DNA of 64,000 nt from Hofstenia miamia (GCA_004352715.1 SCFE01000013.1:1689534-1753533); one strand, 5' to 3'; counted from the stretch's first letter, positions 48,062 through 61,240 are shown. Notes: generated from the sequence alone by a model not told the origin. Translations and numbers: made by a program.

Positions 48062-50270
48062 TACCCCACTATGATGACCAATGAGTTTCACAATTGAAGG
48101 ACTGTACATTTTTTCATTTTCAATAACAAATTTTTCTGAATACCATTGTTTTGCAACACATTATCTCCAACTCTAAATTCCAGTTTCTTTTGTGTTTCAT
48201 TACATGGTTGCCCAACTAATCCTAAATTATTAGGTTTACTGAGAAATTTTCTTAAATCTTGAACATGCTTGGCCATATCATTACAAGGGGAAGAAAACTC
48301 TTGAAGCCATTCTTGAAGAATTGAAGGTTTTATTCCATAGAGCAATGTAAAAATTCAAAATCCACTATGACCTGGCATAACACTGTATGGAAATATTGCA
48401 GCAGGAAATGCATCAATGCAATTTGAATCAGCTAAATTTAGCTGCTTTTTTAATGTACAATAAAACCTTTCAATGGATCCATCACTTTGTGTGTAATATG
48501 GTGTGGTTCTTTGTTTTCAGTGACCAAATTTTTTGCAAGATTTTTTAAAATTTCATCTTAAAACTGTGGTCCTTAATCAGTAAGCCATGACACAGGTGGA
48601 AGATATTTATAAATCCAATGTTTTACAAATGCTCTATCAATGATATCAGCTGTTTTCTTTGCTAAGGGTATTGCTTCAACCCAGTGTGTAAGGTCATTTC
48701 AATAGTCAAAATATAATTGTATCTCTGACAATTTCATATAGGACACACTATGTCCATCACAATCATTTCTATTGCTTTTGGCTTAGGTACAAAATTCATC
48801 ATAGGTTTAACCAAACCAGTTTTCTTTCTCATACAGCATACCTCACAGCTGTAGCAATAATTGTGAATATCAGATGTCATCCCATACCACCAATAACAAT
48901 GTAATAAAGTTGTATGTACTTTGCAATATTCAAAATGACCCAAATAATCATGATAAGGTTTCAAACATTTTAGTTCAACTTTTTCAGGAACAGCCAATTT
49001 ACCCTTACATTGCAAACAGTGGTTTCCAACCAAATTGAACTTATGCCAATTTCTTTGAAATGTTCTAACAGTTTGCTATGCTTTAAATTACTTAGGGAAG
49101 TTTTGTTAGCTATTACTGACATAATTTTGGATAGTACTAAATCCTGTTTTTGATAATTATAAAATTTATTATGATTATCTGATTTGACTATTTGAGCACT
49201 ACAAACTACAGGAATTCTTGATAATGCATCTGCTTTACCATTTTATTTTCCAGCACAAAACTGCAGTTTAAAATCATATTCACTCAATTGACAGAACCAT
49301 TGAATCATCCTATTTGGGATTTTGTTCAAAGTTCTTGCTACCAGTAATGCTTGATGCTCAGTGTAGGCCATAAATTTGTAGCCAAACAAATATGTATGAA
49401 AGTAATGTACTCTTCACCATAGTGCAAAGGCTACTGTTTCAATAATCAAATAATTCTTTCCCAAATAGATAGTTTGAGACTAGAATATTAAATAGGTTGT
49501 CTTCCTGTGAAAATACTGTCCCAATAGTATTTCCTGAAACATCTGTGCTTAAGACAAATATTTTTTGTAAATCTGGATACATGAAGAAACATTAACTTTT
49601 AAGTTGTTTATTCAATTCTCAAAATGCTGAGTTTGTTCATTCCATTCAAAATGAATAGCTTGTTTGTAAAGTCAGTTAGTGTTAAAGCATATTTGCTTTT
49701 TTATAGTAGTTGGCCCAGAAATTTTTGCAGTTCTTTTAAATTACATAGTTTTAGTCAAGTTTGTACAGCTACAACTTTTTCTGGATCAGGATGACAACTG
49801 TCTTCAGATACTACATCTCCAAGGAGAAGCATTTTAGTTGCAAAAAATCACACTTTTCAGCATTGTTAGTAATCAATCCATGTTCCAATAGACATTCAAA
49901 AATTATGTCAAGATAATGTTTATGTTCTTCTAATGATTTTGATTAAACAGGGTGTCATCAAAATATGGGTCACAAAGGTTTTCTAATCCTTCTAAAGTAT
50001 GTCACATTAAATGATTAAATGTTGATGTTGCATTTGTAAGACCAAATCAAATAATATTAAATTCAAATATTTTGTTCCCCACAGCAAATGCTGTATATTG
50101 TTTTGCTGATTCTTTTATTTCAACCTGCAAATATGCAGATTTTTTATCAATTCTAGAAAAATACTTATAACATTTAAACTTTTCATTGTAGAAAAAAGTA
50201 ATTCCAAGATGGTTAAAGTAGCGACCAATTCACATGGCATCTTGCCAAAGCCAAGCCTTTAGAATCCATC
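48062..50270 (-). pseudogene. Ty3/gypsy retrotransposon pol (RT, RNase H, integrase), decayed
   Basis: Read on the minus strand from about 50270 down, this has the pol order of Ty3/gypsy. The RT comes first, with PYFDD-type catalytic Asp pair at about 49954-49966, and the part before the YPLP region is lost. The RNase H end follows (YTEHQALLVARTLNKI near 49340 and ALSRIP near 49210). Then comes the integrase zinc-binding HHCC domain (HDYLGHF...CYSCEVCC, 48734-49033). The integrase core has a TD-stop-GPQF block near 48575 and TTPYYTQSDGSIERF near 48480. The integrase tail lies in 48088-48345. Numerous stops and frameshifts make it non-functional. No gag was found beyond 50270. Confidence 0.8.
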
Positions 50271-51109
50271 CTCACAATCCAAGTTGCTAATTGTGTGTCT
50301 CAAGTTGTAATTTCTAGCTCAATACAAATAATTTATCTCAGTGTTTGTCTTCTCAGCTCATGTAATAAGATATTAAATAATATGTAGTTACCATGTATTC
50401 ATGTACACCAACAGCATAGTCTATTTGCATTGTGTCATATTTTGTGCATGTTTGATTGATAGATGTTGTAGTTCTTTTATTGCCTATGCCTACACATAGC
50501 CTAAAGTGACCACAATATGGGCTCACATCTGTCATGGAGTGAGTTATTGCCCCAGGCACAGTAGAGTTCCTCCCACATTATTGCCGGATCTTACAATTTC
50601 ATTATTATAATATTCATACCAGAGCTAAAATGGTTAGTAAAATATAATATAATAAAAAAGCAAACAGTATCCAGTGAGAACGAAATTAATTTGACCTTTG
50701 CTAACATTTGAGTTCCTAATTTATAACAAAAGAAAGTAAAAAGTTCGTTTCTTTGCAAATTAACTGAGCAATTACACGTAATCTAAAGCTTTGAGGGGAC
50801 AATCACTAAGTTTGAAACTTAAGTTTGAAAAGATCACAAATTAACAATTCATTAAACTAAATAGCACCGAATTAATTTGAGAGTGCCTAAAATTAACATA
50901 AAATAAAAGAGAGGCCCCAAGTGACTCTACATTAGCAAATATATATGGGGAACTCCATGGTGATTTACTATGTCTTATAACACCAGTTTCCAACATTTCA
51001 ATAACAATTCCATTAGCAGTTGCTCACAAACTATGAAGAATTCAATAAGTGCATTTCTTCACTAGCTTATTATTATATAAGACTATTTTATGTTATGTCA
51101 TCTAAACAA
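50271..51109. other. Non-coding DNA upstream of the minus-strand pol
   Basis: A minus-strand open frame at 50353-50559 (68 codons, starting MPGAITHSMTDVSPYC) is GC-richer but not recognised. It may be gag or leader remains of the gypsy element. Nothing else seen. Confidence 0.4.
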
Positions 51110-52395
51110 ATGATGTCCAAATTTACTTTAAAAAGCATTTCTATTTACAATAAAATATAGAAATCACTACAAGTTAAACTAGTGATATTAAAAATTTACA
51201 TAAAAAACGTTTTTATTAATGATAAAATATATACATTATTACACTTTATCCAAAATGATTTCAAAAATTTACAGTAAAAATGTATTTATTTACAATAAAG
51301 TATATAAATAATTACAATTTAGACTAATGATGTTAAAAAAGTTACATAAGAAACATTTTTATTTACAATGAAAACAGTTAAAATTAAAACTAATAGTGTT
51401 ATAAGTTTATATAAAAAAACTTTTTTATTTGTGATAAAGTATATAAATTATTACACCTTAACTAAAATAATTTCTAAAATTTATATAAAAATATTTTTAT
51501 TAAAAATGAAGTATAGAAATAATTACAATTTAAATGAATGATGTCGAAAATTTAAAAAAAAGTATTTTTATTTATAATGAAATATATAAATTATAACACT
51601 TTACCAAAATGATTTCAAAATTTACAACAAAAATGTTTTTATTTACAATAAAGTATATAAATATTTACAATTTAAACTAATGATGTTAAAAATTTACATA
51701 AAAAAACATTCTTATTTACAATGACATATATAAATGGCTTACATTTAAACTAATAATGCTATAAATTTACATTAAAGACGTTATATTTATGATAAAGTAT
51801 ATAAATGATTACAAGTTAAACTAATGATGTTTAAAATTTACATAAAAATGTTTTTATTAACAATGAAGTATATAAATTATTACTATCTAACCAAATGATG
51901 TGAAAAAATCTATAAGCTGATTACAATTTAAGCAAGTGCTGCAGAAATCTTCAAATAAATGTTTTTACGTATGATGAAGTATATAAATTATTACAATTTA
52001 ATGAAATGATGTCAAAAATTTACAACAAAAAACACTTTTATTTACAATAAAATATATAAATTATTACAATTCAAGCTTTTGACATTAAAAATTTACAACA
52101 TGAGCATTTTCACTTAAGATGAAACATATAAAAAATTACAAGTTAAACAAATCCTGTAAGATTTAAGAAAAACAACATTTTCATTTATGATGAAATATAT
52201 AAACAATTACAGTTCTTACAGTTTAAGCAAATGATGTAAAATTTACAACCTAAAACGTTATTATTTACAATTTCATATATAAATGATTAGAATTTAAACA
52301 AGTATTGTAGAAATTTACAGTATAAAACTTTTTTAATTACAATGAAGAATATGGACAATTACAATTTAAGCAAATGCTGTAAACATTTCTTTTTC
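51110..52395. repeat. Old diverged satellite/minisatellite, about 71-bp monomer
   Basis: Roughly 17-18 degenerate units built as TTTACAATAAAGTATATAAA, then (T/A)TTACAATTTAAACTAATGATG, then AAAATTTACATAAAAA, then a T-rich end. In the left two thirds two unit types appear to alternate: one with ACTAATGATGTTAAAAA and one with CCAAAATGATTTCAAAA. This gives a higher-order period of about 143 bp. Unlike the 190-bp array, no two units are identical. Confidence 0.75.
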
Positions 52396-53645
52396 AAAAA
52401 ATAAAATTTATTAGGTTTTTTAAAAATATATTTTTAAAACTAAGAATAATATTGCAAAAAAGTGTTAATACCTTCTCTACGTTAATCAAAAATGTGAAAA
52501 GTTACAGATTATTTATAAAATAGCTCACCACTAAGATTGAAACCTTTCAGCATAGTTCTCTATCTTTCTGCAATGTGAAATTTGATTATATCAACTGTAT
52601 ATGCATATGTGTACAAACTTTCACTATTTCAGAGATAAGATCAACATTAAATTATTTTTTATCTATATTTCATTGTTCAAATATCAAATGTATCCAATCA
52701 TAAAGATTGTTATCTATCAAATTAATAAACAGTCTATTGCAAACAATATAATCATGAAATCTAAATCACTTTAAAAATTATCACTCTTAAATTAAATATT
52801 TTCAAGTCATATGAAACTAGAATTTTCTTACAATTTTGAAAAAAAACTCAAAAATGTGGCATCAATTGATGCATAACAAACAATTTTGTCATTAGTATTT
52901 TGAATTTAGTAAATATCAATTGTACAATATATTTATACGAATTTGTATTGCCTTATTTGACTTAAAAAGTGTTAGACAATCTGTGCAATTTTAAACATTT
53001 GAATCATCTGCCATGCAAAAATTCTGATTTAATTGATTACTGTGTAAAAGGTTATCAAGGGACCTGTTAGTGTTTAGTCATAGTTTCACAGTATGCTTTA
53101 GTGTTTCTTTTGTTAATCAAATTCCTTTTTTTATGTTTAAATACTTTGCTTTTGTTATCAAAGGTTTAATGGATTTTACTCTAACCTTGCTACTAGTTGC
53201 ATATCTTATTCATTAAAATGCTTTTCTAAATTATCTGATTGTTGCCAAGGGTGCCTTGTTCATTTACAGCTTTACAGTTTAGGTATAGGGCTTTTCACAA
53301 CTGCTTCTCCTTCACTATGCTTATTATATTTAATGCAGTACCTAAATTGCTGCACTGAATTTAGGTACACTGGCATGTAAGGTACACTTTGCACCCAAGA
53401 ACTTATAGGGCTTCTCTCATTCTTTACTTGAATTAGGGCTACTGTCTTATATGACTCTTTCTATAGAGGTTCTCTGTGTCAGGTCAGCCAAGTGTGGCCA
53501 TGCACCCTTCCCTTACCTGATCTCCCATGTTGCTTTAACTTTTATTAGGAATAGGCTCATTCTAGCACTGGAGTCAGGCTGTTAATTATTGTGACATCAG
53601 CAAATCCTGGTGTTCATCAACATAGATTTTCATCCTGATGCCACA
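52396..53645. other. Region expected to hold the 5' LTR of gypsy element 1
   Basis: The right end (…GCCACA at 53645) directly precedes a primer-binding-site-like sequence. The right 500 bases are T/C-rich with an 11-bp perfect hairpin (GTACCTAAATT/AATTTAGGTAC, 53338-53368) and repeated TAGGGCTT words. The left LTR boundary was not found, and no obvious second copy exists near 61.3 kb. Confidence 0.4.
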
Positions 53646-53663
53646 TGGTGACCACAGCAGGTC
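53646..53663 (+). promoter_or_regulatory. Primer-binding site of element 1
   Basis: TGGTGACCACAGCAGGTC immediately follows an LTR-type CA end. The corresponding site of element 2 reads TGGCGACCATGACAGG. The C/T difference is again at a CpG. The tRNA primer was not determined. Confidence 0.45.
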
Positions 53664-53944
53664 ACTCCTAAAGATCAGTATGTTTTATAATTAACAGCAC
53701 CTCAGCAAAGGGATCCTGGAAAAAGAACCATATGAAAGAGTGAGCAAAATTATCTAAAGTTTCAGAGACTCTATTTGATCAGAAGTGTGGAGCAAACAAC
53801 GTGGCTAAATTATCGTGCTGCTGAGAGCTGTCTATACAAAATTTTGTTAAATAATACCTAAAGCCTAAACCAGTCAACAAAAGATCACAATTGTTAAAAG
53901 CTGTATCTGCTCAAGCCCCTCTGGCACCACTACATTAAAGCAAA

Positions 53945-55560
53945 ATGCCAACAACACGTAATAAAAAACAAATTACTCCTACCTCTCAGTCCAACCCCCT
54001 TCAAAATATGAAACCCTCTCTAGAGAAGAATTGATCAAAATAATTCACTTCTTTGAAACCAACATAAACACATTGAAACAGAAAATAGAAGGAATCCAAA
54101 TCGAAAATTATAAAAGGTTTAACATTATTCAAAAAGAAAATTAAAACTTATGTCAGGAAAAAATATAAAAAACTGCAGACGTCAAAAAAGCAAATGCACT
54201 CCAAACTCAAAGAAGTACAAACACAAAACCAACGCCTTTGTGAAGAAAATCAAACACTTGAAAAAAGGAACAAAATTCTACAACAAAGAGTAGAAACATC
54301 GGACAACATTCTCAAACAAAATAAAAACCTCTTGAAACAAGCTAAAGAAAGCAATCATCAAAACATCAAAACATACAGTTGACAGAAAAGTTGATTTCCA
54401 AAAAAGCAAAAAACATGGCACTACAAAATCAAGTTTGGGAAATGAAAATTAACCTTGATGCTATACGAAATGTTAACCCTAACTTTACAATTTTAACTAC
54501 TCCAGCCAGTTCAAACAAACCTACACCTAGACAAAATACTCTGGGACATCAGGTACAACATCCACCCATTCCAATAAGTAATACAATTCCTCAACAATCC
54601 TCTCTGATTACCATTTCAGATTTAACTAACCTGACACCAAATTTTCCTCAATCACTGATAATTAATCCTTTACTTGATAACATCAATAGCAAATTGGAAA
54701 TATTAAATGATAGGTTAAGAAACTTAGAAAACCCCACTATGGACAAAAATCTAATTAAATCTAAATTACCACAAATAGCTCTGGATGAAAATCTTAAATT
54801 GCAGATGCCACCTAGAAAATGTTCACTCAAAACCAACAGAATTTCTCCAACTTTCAAAAAATGGCGCATTACATACAAGCAACACTTAACCGTCCAAAAA
54901 GCAGGCCAAGAACACGCCCTCACTCAATTTTCAATATTTTTAATGGGCAAAGCTTTTAATTATTATCTAACTTTAGATAATATTACAAAATCAGATTATT
55001 GAATGCTAATACAAAATTTCTATGATCATTTTCACGCACCAACAACATGCAATCAATATAAAATTCTTCTAAATAAGACAACCAACATACAAGATGCTGA
55101 TATCAAAGAGTACATCCTTCAAGTTGAATGACTGTATTGACTCAGTAGATCTTCAACTGTATGCTCTTCACATGATTTATTTACACACATTACTTATGGT
55201 ATGCCCAGATTTGAACAAAAATGCAGCCTGACGATAAACTGTCTACATTTATTAAAAAAGCTATTGAGGCTAAACTTCAAATTGAAAATTACAAAAAAAA
55301 TAGCTAATCAGATAAAATCCAATGACTTAGCACCATTTAAATATTATTCTCCAAAACAGAAAAGTTATCCCTAACAGTGAAACACCATCAACATTGGTGA
55401 AAAGCAAACCAACTGCCACAGAAACACACCTGAAGGCTATAAACCAAAATAAAATCCAGTCAACACGGACATATCTGCACAAATTGCAAAGCAACAATAC
55501 ACCTAATAGCCAATGACGAATGTTATTGTACTGATGTTAGTGATGTTGTAAATCTGATTC
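53945..55560 (+). pseudogene. Gag polyprotein of element 1, decayed
   Basis: It starts at ATG 53945 (MPTTRNKKQITPTSQSN), 299 bases after the PBS. The N-terminal third is Lys/Glu/Gln-rich coiled coil spread over shifting frames (54004-54370 and 54194-54382). A Pro/Asn-rich linker follows (54379 onward), then a capsid-like block with SPTFKKWRITYKQHL and NYYLTLDNITKSDY. It ends in a zinc knuckle variant in another frame (about 55480-55540: HICTNCKATIHLIANDEC, spacing C-x2-C-x4-H-x6-C instead of x4). Breaks include frameshifts and a TGA after TKSDY. Gag packages element RNA into virus-like particles in the cytoplasm. Confidence 0.65.
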
Positions 55561-55599
55561 TGACAAAAATGACAATTTATACTACTAAGAGCACTGACT

Positions 55600-56111
55600 C
55601 CCAGCCAAGCAGGAACAATTCTAGTGACAACAGACCTTCAAAAAAATACTATACCCATTACAGTTACACAGGCCACAGTTGATACCAGCACTTCTGTGTT
55701 GATTATAGCTGACTCATCCTCAAAAAAATTAGCATTCATTGAAATACCATCACCTCTCACAACCATAGACTAGTCAATGCTTCTGGTGATTATCTTGACA
55801 CTAAAGGAAAAATAGATAACCTCGAATTTACAATTTCAAACAAATTTAATCACAACATTCTTGTGGTTGATACCACAAACCATACCCTACCATATGAACT
55901 GATTTTAGGAAAGGACTTCCTCGAAAAATATCCTTGTATACTCAACTTCATGAATAAAACTATAACCATCAATCCACATAATAAAGATATAACAACCCAC
56001 CTGCAGACTGTCAAGTCGCAACCAATATTGTTACATCATCTCATCAGTGACCAGCTGATAACCACTGATATCATCATAAACCATCAACAGCACATGAATT
56101 CTAAAAAATAG
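55600..56111 (+). pseudogene. Retropepsin-like protease of element 1, decayed
   Basis: The active-site region reads ATVDTSTSVLI (about 55677), with Ser where the family has Gly or Ala after Asp-Thr. The C-terminal LILGKDFLEKYP (about 55902) is the ILG motif of retropepsins. A stop and a frameshift lie between. It would process Gag and Pol. Confidence 0.6.
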
Positions 56112-56182
56112 TAATATTAGCATCAATACTACAATGCAGAAATAATACCCATACTACAGCAATACTAAGCAAAAGCAATAAG

Positions 56183-59139
56183 TTGATTACCATTACACCA
56201 GAAAACATCAAAATCTATGCTTCACCTGTAATCATTGTTGTGCAGAAGAAACCAAATACTATTTTATTGATTACATCAGATTCTGACAAAACCAATAACC
56301 AATCTGCACCAACCATCACTACAGCTTCACACCCTCACTTAAGTGACTCTGAAGCAGACTCCCTAAACAAGTTACTGAAAAAACATAAAACAATATTCAA
56401 ATGCAATACCATCAGCACAGGGAAAGCCATCAGAGAGGAGCACTGCATAGAAACTGTGAATAACACACCAATTTGACAACCAGTCCTCCCTGGCCAGAAA
56501 ACCTAAAACAGGAATATTCTAAGATCATCATGGACTTACTAAATAATGGAATTATCCAGTCATCAAAAAGCCCTTATACATCACTGACAGTGTTCATTAA
56601 ACAAAATGACAAATACAGATTATGTGTAGATTTCCGCAAGCTTAATAATATTACCAAAAAAGATGCTTATCCCCTTCCTCAATTTGATCAGATATAGTAC
56701 ACTTCATGTCAGAATTTAGTTTATACAACACTTGACTTATGTAAATCCTATTGGCAAGTGGCAATGCATAAATCTGACATTGAAAAAACTGCCTTTATAA
56801 CTCCTCATGGCTTATTCAAGTGGCTTTACATGGAATTTGGGCTTTGCAACACACCAGCCACATTTCAATGCTATGTCACTAAAGTACTACAAAATGCTGA
56901 ACATCAGTTAGGAGAAAGAATTGCAGCCTACATTGATGAAATTTTAATAGCTTCGAAAACAATACCAGATCACTTACAAAAACTTGATAAAATTTTACAT
57001 TTACTCAAGTCATCAGTTCTAAAAATAAACAACGAAAATGTCATTTTATGCAAAAATCAGTCGTATTTCTTGGAAGAAAAATAGAGAAGGAAAAATCAGC
57101 CTTAAGGAAGATGCCCACAATACCATCAAAAAAATTACACGACCTAATAACAAGAAAGACGTGCAATGTACATTAGGTTTCTTCAACTACTACCAAATAT
57201 TTATACCAAATATTGCTGAAAAACCAATACACATCCAATCTATTAAAAGGGAAAACACCATTTCAATTGTCTTGGGACCACCAACAAGAACTAAACAACC
57301 TAAAATCAGAATAAAAATGCTTACCCAGTCTGAACACCCCAGACTTTTCTAAGGAATTCATCTTCGACTGTGATGCCAGCTCTGTAGCCATCAGTGCAGC
57401 ACTAAGCCAAATCATAGACGGTATAGACACCAATCCAATTCTTCAGTCACAAACTTCACCCAGCAGAATTGAACTACAGCTCAGCAAAGGTTGAAATGCT
57501 TACACTCATCAAAAGTCTGAAAAAATTCAGATACTTTTTGCTAGGACAGTCACACTTCACCATCCATACTGATAATTCAGGTAAAAGTTGGTTAAAAAAA
57601 TTCTCCACAAGTGATCCAAAATTATTGCTTGTTGGATCAAGTACTTAACTAATTTTAATTTCACTATAGTGCAAGGAAAGGTAGACAACATACAAATGCT
57701 GATCTTTTAACCACATTAGTGCAATGCCATCATGATGTAGCAAAACCAACACAGAAGAAAGCTCCTTTTCCATTCATCTCCTAGTCAGTATGCCACAACT
57801 TGCCTGACATCAACATGGATAGGCAAGGCCATCCAATACTACCAGTTCATATAAAAGAGGAGATTAATGAACATGAGATCATTAATCATCAACATAATGA
57901 TATACAGCTGAAAGAAATAATAAATAAAATTAAAAACACAATTAACTAATTTAATCAGTAAATACTACAACAGTTACAATTGGGTTTTAACAGCAAACAG
58001 TTTTCTCTTTGTTATGGATAAACACCATAATCAAATCACATTACCTGAATACTATAAATGAGACATTGCACGAAAATTCCACAAAGGAGGCCATAATGGT
58101 ATCATTTAAATAGAACGGACCTTAAACACCCAATTCATTTGTATAGGCATATGATCAACTATTATTGACGTCATAGTGAAGTGTACCACTTGTATCCTAA
58201 CCAACACCACACATTTTCCACAGCAAAAACTAATCTTCACAAAATTACATCATCTGGTCCAAATGATATAGTCCATGTTGATATTAAACAATTGTTGAAA
58301 GATGATGAAGGCTTTCAATATGTACTTGTATTAGTAGACAATTTTACCAAATATCCTTGCATGGTCCCTATCATTGATCAAACAGCACATACTGTTGACA
58401 AGGCAATATTACACATATGGAATCTCTGTTTTGGTCCTATGAATACACTAATATCAGATTGAGGCACACAATTTAAAGGCTCTCTCACACAGGAACTTCT
58501 ACAACAGCTTGATATCTTACACAACCATGCTGCACCATACCATAAGCAAAGCAATGGCGTAGTGGAAAAACTTAACAAAACTTTAAATTAAGCTCATACA
58601 TATCACAACTTCCAGAGTTGGAGGCAAATACTGGAGATATATACTTCCCCATATCAAATACTTTTATAACACTAGCATTCACTCCACAACTGGTCTCACA
58701 CCCTTCAAAGTGACATATAGACATGAAGCAAATACACCACTAGCAATGATGTATAAACAATATAAACCACTACCTAAAAATGATTACATCAAAGACTTGA
58801 TGCAGCAACTTCAAGACATACACAAAACCATATGCATGTTTAACAAGAAAAGTTGAGCATGTCAAATATGCAATTACAACAAAGAGGTATATGGCTAACC
58901 ACATCAAGTTGGAGATAAAATCTATTCTTTTACACCAGTACAAGCTACAGATGACAAACAAACACAAACTTGCTACATCCTGGACAGGTCCACACATAAT
59001 CAATAAAGTGTTAAACTGTAAGAACTATATCCTAGACAATGGTACAACAAGAAATTTCTAATCACTATGCAAAACAATTAAAGACATAGAACATACAACA
59101 ATCAATAACAAACATGAATTTCAAATCTATAAGCAATGA
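56183..59139 (+). pseudogene. Pol of element 1: RT, RNase H, integrase with GPY/F module
   Basis: RT: YRLCVDFRKLNNITKKDAYP (about 56611), FGLCNTPATFQ, then YIDEIL (about 56929-56946), where the second catalytic Asp is Glu. RNase H: FDCDASSVAISAALSQ (about 57366) and HTDNSG (about 57569). Integrase: zinc-binding FHKGGHNG ... KCTTCI, then the core with HVDI (about 58277), LISD (about 58453) and NGVVEKLNKTL (about 58555), so all three acidic residues are present. The C-terminal GPY/F module (TSWTGPHIINKVLN region, about 58980) leads to stop TGA 59137-59139. Multiple frameshifts and stops occur. Domain order RT-RNase H-integrase defines Ty3/gypsy. Confidence 0.8.
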
Positions 59140-61211
59140 CAACAATACATATACACTAATGTCTGAGCTAGACTATGTTCATGAGGATTTGTTTGATGAC
59201 CCTGTGACATTTCCTAACATACCCAATCCTCAACTTTGAACTTTGCCTAATTGCAAAGCACTTACAAAAAACATGATCAATCCCACAGACTGTGATCTCA
59301 ATCTTAATATTCTTTTAGCCCTCAATCAAATGAAACAAACTCCATCAAAACATTCTAGCAGTGACAGTGGCACTTCTCACACCTCCAAACATCATCGCAG
59401 AATCAGACACTCACACTGAACTAGGAGTCCACCCTCACATCCCTTGTACAGGTTGGATGCTGGTGGAAACTACACACCTAGTTTGGGAGCAATGACCCAA
59501 TCCATATCTTCACATAGATTTGCCTCTCAGCAATGATCATTGGAACAGCAGAATCAATGATGTGCTAGTCTTTCATATGTTGGCTCTGAAATGCTACACC
59601 CCTACTTCATTTCCACCAGAACCACACATTACATTACCAAATCTCAGTTATCTGTGGAGACAAAACTGTTCATAAATAAGCAATTGGATACTCCTAATCA
59701 TAAAGTTAGTTGTTCTGTAATACCCTATCTAATAGATGCTGAAGCCATCCAGCTATTAAAATACAAGATGTGTGAAGAAATGAACCAATCTTATTATCAC
59801 AGTACTGTACACACTAACTTTGATGCAGAATTTTGTATTACTAATCTCCACCATTTACTTACTTACAAAGACAATTTAAGCATATAATTGGAAATTAATC
59901 ATTCTCTTGAAAATTTACTTGTTGTTTACTTTAAAACTGAAGAACTATCAGATACCAAACTAATAGAGAAAATATCTCTTGCTTACAAACTTGCTAAAGC
60001 CTCTCACATCAAATTCACTATTGTTATCTTGGATACCACTCAAACTCACCTAGTTGGAGCAAAATTGTATTAACTGAAATTAAGTTTGGAATATTTATTT
60101 ATTTTCTGTCCTACTTATTTTGCTGTCCTCAGTTTACCAGATTACAATTCCTCAATGGCAGAATTAATACATATCATACTATATCTACACAGAATATGCC
60201 CATGACATCAAATTATGGTTGATAAACATTTAGCAGTAGACATCTTACTTCAAGCACAATCAAACAGGTTAATTGCAGAAAAACCAGCACCTGCTAACAT
60301 TACCAACATTCATGTCAGCTTTGCATTTACTCAATCAATCTATACTTTAAATGATATCACCTGTATTTGGACTAACATCAAAGTGGATCATCCAACTAAA
60401 AACAACTGGCATAGAATTAACATCTTGTGACCTTCCAGTAAATACAACTATTCTGCAGAAAGACTACTGTACAACATACAACAAAGCTTAAGAGCTCAAG
60501 GTCAAACTGATTTCAGAAAAGCTTTCTTTGAGGAACCATGAGCACCAGATATCAATGCTAAATCAGGACTGTGGCTAATTGTGATATATCTAACTGAAGA
60601 TGCTCATAAAACTTGGGACTCCATCTGAAAAAGCAAATACCAAAAAATCTCAGTAGTTCCTATCTCCATGCAATTAAAGAATCAGCTATTATATGGAATG
60701 TTCCTACTGATGTCACATCAGGGAAAACAAACCAAACCTGCTAATTTTTGACAAATATTACTCACATATCATCAACAAAGAAAACCCTCTTGGCTCCTTA
60801 CTGATCATGCTCATAAGCAACAAATTGGTGTTTGTTACAAGAGACATTCATATGCTGTCAGATGCATGCAGGAAATACATATGGGGAGCAACCTGTAACA
60901 CAAAATTATACTCTCTACCACATACTAACACACCATTATCATTGACTCATCTCATTAGTTGCCAACAGCATTTAATGCTCAATTACTATGACAAATCAAG
61001 TACATGCCTCCTGGTAATCAAAAATGAAATTTTATTTAATTATCACAACAAATTCTACCCAGAAAGCTCATACAATATGTTAACTAATACCCTCAAATAT
61101 CAAGAAGACAGTACCAAATGCATTCTGATAAAAATACTCAAGCAATCAATTCAGTCACCACAACAATTGCAAATGAACAAAGACATCATGCTATCTACAG
61201 AGATACTGTGA
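59114..61211 (+). pseudogene. Third ORF of element 1, about 700 codons, unrecognised
   Basis: ATG 59114 opens a frame that overlaps the end of pol by 26 nt and stays in one register to about 60,880. It then continues one frame over to TGA 61209-61211. It is interrupted by nine TGA (59237, 59417, 59534, 59558, 60203, 60428, 60539, 60626, 60749) and two TAA (59885, 60071). Its position and short overlap are those of env or accessory genes in LTR elements. However, I see no signal peptide, no clear transmembrane helix and no fusion-peptide-like segment, so I do not call it env. An early Ser/His/Arg-rich stretch (SKHSSSDSGTSHTSKHHRRI) and later mixed alpha/beta-like sequence give no family match. 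Confidence 0.6.
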
Positions 61212-61240
61212 CATAATCCATCAAAACTATCATGTGTGGT

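Noticed and set aside
59114-60760. TGA recoded as an amino acid (alternative genetic code) in ORF3
   Set aside because: The TGA codons fall where related proteins have Arg, not Trp, and frameshifts and TAA codons are also present. CpG decay explains them better.
59114-61211. ORF3 as a retroviral-type envelope gene
   Set aside because: Position fits, but no signal peptide, transmembrane anchor, glycosylation-rich ectodomain or fusion peptide is visible.
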